DNA of 64,000 nt, from contig CAJTRA010000010.1 in assembly GCA_910578345.1 (NCBI GenBank), positions 1 to 64,000 on the forward strand, written 5' to 3'. The DNA comes from an uncultured Lachnospiraceae bacterium (GTDB taxonomy: Bacteria > Bacillota > Clostridia > Lachnospirales > Lachnospiraceae). How positions within the stretch are numbered: position 1 is the first letter of the stretch; the number at the start of each line of letters is the position of its first letter. Shown one piece after another: positions 8,199 to 15,883 of the stretch. The notes below the pieces were generated by a model. It saw only the letters and a program-made list of their open reading frames with translations. It made no database searches and was not told the origin of the DNA. The position numbers and the translations under genes are program-made.

Positions 8199-9908
8199 AT
8201 GGCATCCCCCATCATTTCATTTCAGGATTATGGATTTCAATACAGGGCGCAGGCGGAACCGACGCTGCGGCATATCAATCTGGATATTTATCCGGGTGAA
8301 AAGGTGCTCATCGCGGGCACATCGGGCAGTGGGAAGAGTACGGTCGGCAACTGCATCAATGGCCTGATTCCCTTTGCGTATCCCGGTGAGAGTACCGGAC
8401 GTCTTATGGTGGACGGTACAGAAGCGAAGCAGAGCAGTATTTTTGAGTTGAGTCATATAGTAGGGACGGTGCTGCAGGACACGGACGGGCAGTTCATCGG
8501 CCTGACGGTAGGCGAGGACATCGCTTTTGCGGCAGAGAACGACTGTGTCCCGCAGGACGAGATGAAGCAGTTAGTTGACAAAGTGGCGAAGCTGGTGGAC
8601 ATCGATCATCATCTGGAATATGCGCCTCATGAGCTGTCGGGCGGGCAGAAGCAGAGAGTCAGTCTGGCCGGCGTTATGATCGAAGAAGTGAAGGTGCTTC
8701 TGTTCGATGAACCGCTGGCGAACCTGGATCCGGCAGCGGGACGCGCGACGATAGAGCTGATCGATATGGTACATAAGCGCACCGGGGCGGCTGTGCTGAT
8801 CATAGAGCACAGGCTGGAGGACGTACTGTGGAGACATATGGACCGGATCGTTCTGATGAATGAAGGGGAGATCATAGCGGATCTGCCGACGCAGAAGTTA
8901 CTTGCGGGGGAGCCGCTCATGCAGCATGGGATTCGGGATCCCCTTTATCTGACAGCGCTGCGCTATGCGGGGGTGGAGATCAGCGAGGCGATCCATCCGG
9001 AACATGTGGACAGCCTGGTTCTTAGCGAGGCGGACAAAGAGAAAGTACGAAACTGGTATCAGATGCAGAAAGCTTCGATCCATAGCAGGCAGCAGGGGGA
9101 AGAACTGCTCCGTGTAGAAGATCTGAAATTTGGCTATACCCCGGATCAGGATACGCTGCAGGATGTTTCCTTTGTGGTACATAAGGGGGAAATGGTCAGC
9201 ATTGTAGGACGCAACGGTGCAGGAAAGAGTACGCTTGCGAAATTGATCTGTGGATTCGAACAGCCTGCCTCCGGCAGGATCTCTATGGAGGGCAGGGATC
9301 TGAAGGGCGATACGATCAAGGAGCGGGCGGAGCGGATCGGTTATGTCATGCAGAATCCGAATCAGATGATCTCGAAACCGATGATCTGGGATGAGGTGGA
9401 GATGGCGCTTCTGCAAAGCGATATGCCCAAGGAGGAGCGAAGTAAGAGAGTCGAAGAGACGTTGAAAGTCTGCGGGCTTTATCCGTTCCGTAACTGGCCG
9501 ATTTCCGCTTTGTCTTTTGGTCAGAAGAAGCGGGTGACGATCGCCAGCATTCTTGTCAAACGGCCGCAGATCATCATTCTGGATGAGCCGACGGCGGGGC
9601 AGGACTATCATCACTATACGGAGATCATGGATTTCCTGAAAGAGTTAAATGAAAAGGGCTATACGATCCTGATGATCACGCATGATATGCATCTGATGCT
9701 GGAATATACGCAGCGGGCGATCGTTTTCAGTGAGGGAAGGATGCTGGCGGATACGACCGCCGCCCATGTGTTGAATGATCCTGACCTGGTGAAAGCGGCG
9801 AATCTGAAAGAGACCAGTCTGTATACACTCAGTCAGTCCTGCGGGATCGAAGAACCACAGGTCTTCACGGAGTGCTTTATCAGTTATGAGCAGAAGGAGG
9901 TGCGGTAG
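8199..9908 (+). CDS. ECF transporter ATPase, two fused ATP-binding domains
   Basis: A 569-residue protein carrying both nucleotide-binding domains of an ECF importer in one chain. The first half has Walker A GTSGSGKST near residue 38, the signature LSGGQKQR and Walker B VLLFDEPLANLD. The second has Walker A GRNGAGKST, an FGQKKR signature and IIILDEPTAGQD. The start at 8199 follows AAAAGGAGAAAG; an earlier in-frame GTG at 8136 would translate through the terminator hairpin and is rejected. The stop is one base before the T-component start. It powers uptake through the adjacent S and T subunits at the cytoplasmic membrane. Confidence 0.93.
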   Translation: MASPIISFQDYGFQYRAQAEPTLRHINLDIYPGEKVLIAGTSGSGKSTVGNCINGLIPFAYPGESTGRLMVDGTEAKQSSIFELSHIVGTVLQDTDGQFIGLTVGEDIAFAAENDCVPQDEMKQLVDKVAKLVDIDHHLEYAPHELSGGQKQRVSLAGVMIEEVKVLLFDEPLANLDPAAGRATIELIDMVHKRTGAAVLIIEHRLEDVLWRHMDRIVLMNEGEIIADLPTQKLLAGEPLMQHGIRDPLYLTALRYAGVEISEAIHPEHVDSLVLSEADKEKVRNWYQMQKASIHSRQQGEELLRVEDLKFGYTPDQDTLQDVSFVVHKGEMVSIVGRNGAGKSTLAKLICGFEQPASGRISMEGRDLKGDTIKERAERIGYVMQNPNQMISKPMIWDEVEMALLQSDMPKEERSKRVEETLKVCGLYPFRNWPISALSFGQKKRVTIASILVKRPQIIILDEPTAGQDYHHYTEIMDFLKELNEKGYTILMITHDMHLMLEYTQRAIVFSEGRMLADTTAAHVLNDPDLVKAANLKETSLYTLSQSCGIEEPQVFTECFISYEQKEVR

Positions 9909-9909
9909 T

Positions 9910-10743
9910 ATGGCGAAGATCGCGATCTTAAGTTATATCAAACGGAAGAGTCCCGTGCATGAACTGACGGGGACGACGAAGCTGATCTTCTTTATTGCCT
10001 GGAGTATTGGCTCTATGGTCACTTATGATACGAGAGTATTGGTATGTATGATGATACTCAGTATAGCGATCTTCAAGATCAGCCGGATCAGAATAAAGGA
10101 TATCAGTGTGGTGCTTGGATTAGCGGCGGCCTTTGTTCTTCTGAACAATCTGTTTGTATATCTGTTTGCGCCAGAATACGGGGTGGAGTTGTATGAGAGC
10201 AGGACAGTTTTGTTTACCATCGCGGGACCGTATACGATCACGCTGCAGCAGTTGTTTTATCATCTCAACATGACGATGAAAGTGTTCTGCGTTGTGCCGG
10301 TAGCCCTTCTGTTCATTGCCTGTACGGATCCCAGTGAATTTGCCGCGTCTCTTGCAAGCATCGGGGTCAGTTACCGGATCGGCTATTCGGTCAGCCTTGC
10401 GCTGCGTTATATCCCGGATGTACAAAGAGAGTACCACAATATCAGCCAGGCCCAGCAGGCCAGAGGGATCGATCTGTCGGGTAAGGATAAACTGTTTACC
10501 AGACTGAAGAATTCTGTGGCGATTCTTCTGCCGTTAATCATGTCCAGCCTGAACCGCATTGAGACGGTCAGCAATGCGATGGAGCTGCGGGGATTTGGCA
10601 AGAATAAAGTACGTACCTGGTATGCAAGAAGACCGATGAGAAGGAATGACTGGCTGGCGATTGTTTCCGTTCTGGTGATCCTGACAGTCGATATGGTTGT
10701 GACATTCTGGGATGGAAGCAGATACTATAATCCTTTTTTGTGA
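9910..10743 (+). CDS. ECF transporter transmembrane T component
   Basis: A 277-residue membrane protein that couples the ATPase to the S component. It contains the two short coupling motifs of the EcfT family, ARG in QAQQARGIDLSG and RGF in AMELRGFG, on long cytoplasmic helices. About five hydrophobic segments lie around them. The start at 9910 is one base after the ATPase stop and is served by AAGGAGGT inside that gene, indicating translational coupling. It is the last gene of the ECF unit. Confidence 0.93.
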   Translation: MAKIAILSYIKRKSPVHELTGTTKLIFFIAWSIGSMVTYDTRVLVCMMILSIAIFKISRIRIKDISVVLGLAAAFVLLNNLFVYLFAPEYGVELYESRTVLFTIAGPYTITLQQLFYHLNMTMKVFCVVPVALLFIACTDPSEFAASLASIGVSYRIGYSVSLALRYIPDVQREYHNISQAQQARGIDLSGKDKLFTRLKNSVAILLPLIMSSLNRIETVSNAMELRGFGKNKVRTWYARRPMRRNDWLAIVSVLVILTVDMVVTFWDGSRYYNPFL

Positions 10744-10777
10744 GATGGATTCTATTTGACGTCTGCAGAGCAGATAG

Positions 10778-11704
10778 ATGGAGGGCAAGTTGAAGATACT
10801 GGTAATTGGAGGCAGTTATTTCTACGGAAGAGTTTTCGTCATGGAAGCGGCTAAGGAGCACAGGCTCACTTTGTTAAACCGCGGCACGTACTCCATGCAG
10901 GAGTTCGGGGTGGAGGAGATCAGGGGCGACAGGCATGATGAGGACGCGCTCATACAGTGCAGGGAAGATTACGATGCGGTGGTGGATTTCTGTGCCTATG
11001 AAGCGGGGGATGTGAGCCAGATCGTTCGGAGTCTGCCGGGACGGATCGGACACTATCTCTTAATCAGTACAGTGGATGTCTACGAACGGGGCGGCAAAAC
11101 GGTGAAGACAGAGGAACATGCCTTGGAACGCAGGGTTTTTTCCGGGGAGGCAGGCGCTTATATTGCAGGAAAAGTGGCGCTGGAGGAAGAACTTGTCCGG
11201 GCGTGCGGCGACAGGAAGATTCCCTGGACGGTGTTTAGACCGGCGATCCTGTACGGCCCCTATAACTATGCGCCCAGAGAGTCTGTGTATATCCGGATGA
11301 TGCTGCAAAACAGAGCGCTGCCAAACTTCACGGATGCAGACGGAAGATTTCAGTTCGTCTATGTGAAGGATGCGGCGCAGGCGGTCTTAAAGGCGGCCGG
11401 AAACAAAACAGCCTACGGACAGGCATATAATCTCTGCCAGGATGAGATCGTGACTTATGATACGTTCTTTCAGACACTGTGTGCAGTGGCAGACAGAGAG
11501 GTGCTGCAGGACCTGCAGGAGATTCCGATCACGGTAGACGACGCTGTGGCGCAGCAGGTTCCGGTGCCTTTTCCGGCAAAGGAGGCGGAGAGCGAACTGT
11601 GTTCCAATGAGAAGGGCAGGCGGGAGCTTGGGCTTGTGTATACGGATTTCGAAGAGGGGATGCGCCGGACGTACAATGCGTTTCAACATGTTTACCAGGG
11701 GTGA
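10778..11704 (+). CDS. NAD-dependent epimerase/dehydratase (extended SDR)
   Basis: A 308-residue protein with an N-terminal Rossmann fold (KILVIGGSYFYGR) and the catalytic set S/T in STVDVY plus YIAGK (Tyr-x-x-x-Lys). The following RPAILYGPYNY is typical of sugar-nucleotide epimerases and reductases. The substrate is not evident. The ATG at 10778 has a poor ribosome binding site, whereas the TTG at 10790 has GGAGGG just upstream and would begin MKILVIGG, the usual family start, so the true protein may be four residues shorter. It follows the ECF genes by 34 bases but is probably functionally unrelated. Confidence 0.85.
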   Translation: MEGKLKILVIGGSYFYGRVFVMEAAKEHRLTLLNRGTYSMQEFGVEEIRGDRHDEDALIQCREDYDAVVDFCAYEAGDVSQIVRSLPGRIGHYLLISTVDVYERGGKTVKTEEHALERRVFSGEAGAYIAGKVALEEELVRACGDRKIPWTVFRPAILYGPYNYAPRESVYIRMMLQNRALPNFTDADGRFQFVYVKDAAQAVLKAAGNKTAYGQAYNLCQDEIVTYDTFFQTLCAVADREVLQDLQEIPITVDDAVAQQVPVPFPAKEAESELCSNEKGRRELGLVYTDFEEGMRRTYNAFQHVYQG

Positions 11705-11836
11705 AGCAATGTCAGTAAGGCAGGCCGGACGCGCTTGGTATGATATACTTCTCCTGTGGAGATGCTTTCGCCCGGCTCCATACAAAACGGTACGAAATGC
11801 ATGACTAACTGACAGATGGAAGAAGGAAAGAAGGGC

Positions 11837-12076
11837 ATGGAGGCAGAGATGACGTTAGATCAGATTGCGGTAGGAGAAGAGGTTAAGATCACCAGGGTCG
11901 GCGGAGAGGGAGAACTTCGCTGCAGGCTGCTGGATATGGGGCTGATTCCGAAGACGGTCGTCAAAGTGCAGAAGGTGGCTCCTATGGGAGATCCCATCGA
12001 GATTCATCTTCGGGGATATGAGCTTACGATCCGTAAAGAGGATGCCGGGAAGATCGAGGTGCAGAGAAGAAAATAA
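11837..12076 (+). CDS. feoA: FeoA ferrous iron transport accessory protein
   Basis: A 79-residue SH3-fold protein that supports FeoB. The family pattern is clear: a basic N-terminal strand, GGEGELRCRLLDMGLIPKT in the middle, and a closing LRGYELTIRKEDAGKIEV. The start at 11837 uses AAGGAAAGAAGGGC; an in-frame ATG at 11816 is possible but less well placed. It ends 22 bases before feoB. No feoC was found after feoB. Confidence 0.93.
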   Translation: MEAEMTLDQIAVGEEVKITRVGGEGELRCRLLDMGLIPKTVVKVQKVAPMGDPIEIHLRGYELTIRKEDAGKIEVQRRK

Positions 12077-12098
12077 ATGCGGGATTGTGGAGGAGACA

Positions 12099-14102
12099 AT
12101 GAGATACGCTCTGGTAGGGAATCAGAATTGTGGTAAAACGACATTATTTAATCAACTGACAGGATCGAACCAGCACGTGGGCAATTTCCCAGGCGTGACG
12201 GTGGATTCCAAAATGGGCGATATTCGAGGAGAGCGGGGGAATTCGGTCGTTGATCTGCCGGGAATCTATTCGATCCGCCCCTATACGAACGAGGAACTGG
12301 TAACCCGCAGATTTATCTTAAAGGAGCGGCCGGAAGGAATCATCAATATCGTGGACGCCACGAATATAGAGCGGAATCTGTACCTGACACTGCAGCTTCT
12401 GGAGATGCATATCCCTATGGTTCTGGCCCTCAACATGATGGATGAGGTGCGGAATAACGGTGGGACGATCGACATCGGGAAGATGGAGGAACTGTTAGGG
12501 ATTCCCGTGGTGGCGATCAGTGCGGCGAAGAATGAGGGGATCGAGGACCTGATTCATGCCATCAAGGAGGTTTCGGAGCGGCGTATTTATCCAAAAGTGA
12601 TGGATTTTTGCGAGAAGGGCGCCGTGCACAGATGCATTCATGCGGTCAGCCACCAGGTGGAGGATCATGCGGAGAAGATTGGTATATCTCCAAGATTTGC
12701 GGCGACGAAGATCGTGGAGGGAGATCATGATATTATAAAAAGCCTGCATCTGTCAGACAATGAACTGGACCTGATGGAGCACAGTATTGTGGAGATGGAG
12801 AAGGACAGTGAGATGGACCGCAATGCAGCGCTGGCGGATATGCGGTATGCGTTTATCGAGAGAGTGTGCAGCCAGGCAGTCATCAAGTGTCATGAGAGCA
12901 AGGAGCACAGAAGAAGCGTGCGCATCGACAGCGTGCTGACGAACAAATATCTGGCGATCCCTTCCTTTCTGATGATCATGCTGCTTGTGTTCTGGCTGAC
13001 GTTCGGGGTGATCGGCGCTTTCCTGAGCGACCTGTTAAGCAGAGGGATTGATTCTCTGTCGGCAGTGGTGGAACGGGCGCTTGTCTGGTATGGTATCAAT
13101 CCGGTGGTGGAGAGTCTGGTGATTGACGGCATCTTTACCGGAGTGGGAAGTGTGTTGAGTTTTCTGCCGATCATTGTGGTTTTGTTCTTTTTCCTGTCCA
13201 TTCTGGAGGATTCCGGTTATATGGCGCGGATCGCCTTTGTGATGGACCGGCCGCTGCGCAGGATCGGCCTGTCCGGCAAGAGCTTTGTGTCGATGCTGAT
13301 CGGATTTGGATGCAGCGTTCCGGCGGTTATGTCCACCAGGACCTTATCTTCCGAGCGGGATAAGAAGATGACGATCATGTTGATTCCTTTCATAAGCTGT
13401 TCCGCCAAAATACCGATCTATGCGCTGTTTGCGGCGGCATTTTTTGAAGAACGCCAGGCGCTTGTGATGATGGGACTGTATGTGCTGGGAATCCTGTCTG
13501 GTATCTTATGTGCGTTTGTGCTGCGCGGGACTTTGTTTCATGGCAAGCCTATGCCTTTTGTGATGGAGCTTCCCAATTACAGATTTCCGTCGGCGAGGAG
13601 TGTACTTTTGCTGATGTGGGATAAGGCGAAAGATTTCGTACAAAGAGCGTTCACGGTAATCTTTATTGCAACGTTAATCATTTGGTTTTTACAGACATTT
13701 GATACCAGATTGAATGTAGTGTCGGATTCTGGTGATAGTCTGCTTGCCATGATTGGGAAGTTGATCGCGCCTCTCTTTGCTCCGCTTGGATTTGGCGATT
13801 GGCGGGCAGCGACGGCGCTGATCAGCGGTTTTACCGCGAAGGAGGCGGTGGTCAGCACTTTAGGAGTGTTGACGGGCACCAGTATGAGTGCGCTGGGAGG
13901 CGCCTTGGGCACGATCTTTACGCCCCTTACGGCTGCCAGCTATCTGGTCTTCACCTTATTGTATACGCCCTGTGTCGCCGCTGTGGCGACGATCAGGCGC
14001 GAACTTGGTTCTACATGGAAGATGATCGGTATTGTCCTGATGCAGTGCGGGGTGGCCTGGATCGCGGCATTCTTAGTCTATCAGGCAGGGAGTCTGTTGT
14101 AA
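12099..14102 (+). CDS. feoB: FeoB ferrous iron permease
   Basis: A 667-residue Fe2+ importer with an N-terminal G-protein domain and a polytopic membrane domain. GTPase motifs are visible: G1 GNQNCGKT (7-14), the switch NFPGVTVD, G3 DLPG and G4 NMMD. The membrane part carries the two Gate-type cysteine loops, GFGCSVPAVMSTR and FISCSAKIP, thought to line the iron path. The start at 12099 follows GGAGGAGAC; the frame is open further upstream into feoA but without a good site. It is paired with feoA, so ferrous iron uptake is expected, as suits an anaerobe. Confidence 0.96.
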   Translation: MRYALVGNQNCGKTTLFNQLTGSNQHVGNFPGVTVDSKMGDIRGERGNSVVDLPGIYSIRPYTNEELVTRRFILKERPEGIINIVDATNIERNLYLTLQLLEMHIPMVLALNMMDEVRNNGGTIDIGKMEELLGIPVVAISAAKNEGIEDLIHAIKEVSERRIYPKVMDFCEKGAVHRCIHAVSHQVEDHAEKIGISPRFAATKIVEGDHDIIKSLHLSDNELDLMEHSIVEMEKDSEMDRNAALADMRYAFIERVCSQAVIKCHESKEHRRSVRIDSVLTNKYLAIPSFLMIMLLVFWLTFGVIGAFLSDLLSRGIDSLSAVVERALVWYGINPVVESLVIDGIFTGVGSVLSFLPIIVVLFFFLSILEDSGYMARIAFVMDRPLRRIGLSGKSFVSMLIGFGCSVPAVMSTRTLSSERDKKMTIMLIPFISCSAKIPIYALFAAAFFEERQALVMMGLYVLGILSGILCAFVLRGTLFHGKPMPFVMELPNYRFPSARSVLLLMWDKAKDFVQRAFTVIFIATLIIWFLQTFDTRLNVVSDSGDSLLAMIGKLIAPLFAPLGFGDWRAATALISGFTAKEAVVSTLGVLTGTSMSALGGALGTIFTPLTAASYLVFTLLYTPCVAAVATIRRELGSTWKMIGIVLMQCGVAWIAAFLVYQAGSLL

Positions 14103-14273
14103 CAGGAACTTTATCGCAAACGAAATTTTTAATACCGCTCACGATAGGTCTGTACAAATTTGATAAAATAACATAAAATATAGGAAATGAAATGACAGGA
14201 AAGGGAATTTCTGGCAGTTGCAGAAAACGATAAAATGATTGCTATGGAAGACAGAAGGGAAAGGCGTGAGAGA

Positions 14274-14513
14274 ATGAAAAGTTACATGTTGGATCTGAAT
14301 TCGATCGACAGAGTCAAGGGATTTGTCAAGACGATCGAAGGATTTGAAGGTTATTTTGATTTGGCGACGGGGAGATATGTGATCGATGCCAAGTCTATCA
14401 TGGGTATTTTTTCCATGGATTTGTCTAAGCCGGTGGAGTTCCGGGTTCTGGAGACTCATGATAAGCTGTCGGAGATTGAGGCGGCTATTGCACCGTACAT
14501 AGTACGGCCATAG
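14274..14513 (+). CDS. HPr-like (Crh-like) protein lacking the catalytic histidine
   Basis: A 79-residue protein. Its second half, YVIDAKSIMGIFSMDLSKPVEFRV, matches the HPr region around regulatory Ser46 (here S41). The N-terminal phosphorylatable histidine segment of HPr (GLHARPA) is absent; at that place the sequence reads NSIDRVKGFVKT. It therefore cannot pass phosphate in the PTS as normal HPr does. B. subtilis Crh likewise lacks the histidine but keeps the serine, and acts in catabolite control. A regulatory role is inferred. Earlier in-frame ATGs at 14235 and 14244 exist; 14274 fits the HPr fold start. A terminator follows, so it is a single-gene unit. Confidence 0.72.
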   Translation: MKSYMLDLNSIDRVKGFVKTIEGFEGYFDLATGRYVIDAKSIMGIFSMDLSKPVEFRVLETHDKLSEIEAAIAPYIVRP

Positions 14514-14542
14514 GAGAAGAAGGTTACAGATTTTCATGGAGA

Positions 14543-14580
14543 CTGCCGGTATATGAAGGAATCGTATGCCGGCAGCTTTT
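14543..14580 (+). terminator. Intrinsic terminator after the HPr-like gene
   Basis: CTGCCGGTATA (14543-14553) pairs with TATGCCGGCAG (14565-14575) through 11 pairs with one G-U, followed by CTTTT. Confidence 0.8.
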
Positions 14581-14668
14581 CATTCTGCTGGAAAGGCTGT
14601 GTTAATGTCGTTAGCAATTGTGCTTCTGCTCCTGCAGAAGCTTAGAGAAGAAAGGCGCGGACAGGATT

Positions 14669-15883
14669 ATGAAATTTATGCATCTGGCGGATCTGCATCT
14701 GGGGAAGCGTGTCAATGAGTTTTCCATGCTGGAAGATCAAAAGTATGTGCTGGACCAGGTACTGCAGTGGATCGATGAGGAAGGAATAGAAGGGCTTTTG
14801 ATTGCGGGAGACATCTATGACAGACAGGTGCCTTCTGTTGAGGCGGTCAGACTGTTAGATGATTTCCTGACACAGGTATCCAGGCTGCAGGTGCCCGTGT
14901 ATATGATTGGCGGCAACCACGACAGCGCGGTGCGGATTTCCTTTGGCGCGAGGCTTCTGGCACGAAGCGGCGTTCATATGGCGCCGGAATATGACGGTAC
15001 GGTAGAAAAGATCACTGTCGAGGATGCTTTTGGGTTGATTGATCTGTATCTGCTGCCTTTTTTGAGACCTGCCCAGGTACGGGCATGCTGGCAGGAGGAG
15101 GCGGAGTGGGTTCATACTTATCAGGATGCCGTGTCCTTTGTTCTGGACAGAGTAGAGAGAAATGAGGAACACAGGAGTATCCTGCTGGCGCACCAGTTTG
15201 TGACAGGAGCGGCCGTCTGCGATTCCGAGGAACATGTGGTGGGCGGGCTGGATCAGATCGATGTCTCTTGTCTGGGCGGGTTCGACTATGTGGCGCTTGG
15301 GCATCTTCACGGGCCGCAGAGGGTGGGACGTGATACCGTTCGTTATGCAGGCACGCTCCTAAAGTATTCCTTTTCAGAAGTCGCCCAGAAGAAAAGTGCC
15401 GTCATCGTGGAACTGCGGGAGAAGGGAAAGATCCTGATCGATACCAGGCCGGTCAGACCTCTGCATGAAATGCGTATCATACGGGGAAGCTATGAGGAAG
15501 TGACATGCAGAAGAAATTATGAGAATACGGATACGAAGGATTATGTCGGGATTATATTGACGGATGAAGAGGACATCTTCGATGCGGTATCCCGGCTGCG
15601 CGCGATCTATCCGAATCTGATGAAGCTGGGGTACGATAATGCGAGAACCAGGCAGGACCAGACTATAGCAGCACCGGCTGCGGTGCAGAAGAAGGGACCG
15701 ATGGAGCTGTCCGAGGAGCTGTTCATGCTGCAGAACAACAGGCCGATGAGTGAACAGCAGAAAGAATATCTGGGCAGGCTGATCAGTGAGGTCTGGGGAA
15801 GGCAGGAGAAGGAGGGGACGCCATGCAGCCGTTATTACTTACCATGTCGGCATTCGGACCGTATGCCGGGGAGACGGAAGTAG
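14669..15883 (+). CDS. sbcD: Exonuclease SbcD (Mre11-type nuclease subunit)
   Basis: A 404-residue calcineurin-fold nuclease. Metal-binding motifs of the Mre11/SbcD family are present in order: DLHLG (D-x-H), GDIYD, GGNHD and ALGHLHG. With SbcC it cuts hairpins and protein-blocked DNA ends. The start at 14669 (MKFMHLADLHLGK) matches the family; the open frame extends upstream to 14618 without support. Its last 61 bases overlap the start of sbcC in another frame, giving a divergent, arginine-rich C-terminal tail and indicating translational coupling. Confidence 0.95.
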   Translation: MKFMHLADLHLGKRVNEFSMLEDQKYVLDQVLQWIDEEGIEGLLIAGDIYDRQVPSVEAVRLLDDFLTQVSRLQVPVYMIGGNHDSAVRISFGARLLARSGVHMAPEYDGTVEKITVEDAFGLIDLYLLPFLRPAQVRACWQEEAEWVHTYQDAVSFVLDRVERNEEHRSILLAHQFVTGAAVCDSEEHVVGGLDQIDVSCLGGFDYVALGHLHGPQRVGRDTVRYAGTLLKYSFSEVAQKKSAVIVELREKGKILIDTRPVRPLHEMRIIRGSYEEVTCRRNYENTDTKDYVGIILTDEEDIFDAVSRLRAIYPNLMKLGYDNARTRQDQTIAAPAAVQKKGPMELSEELFMLQNNRPMSEQQKEYLGRLISEVWGRQEKEGTPCSRYYLPCRHSDRMPGRRK

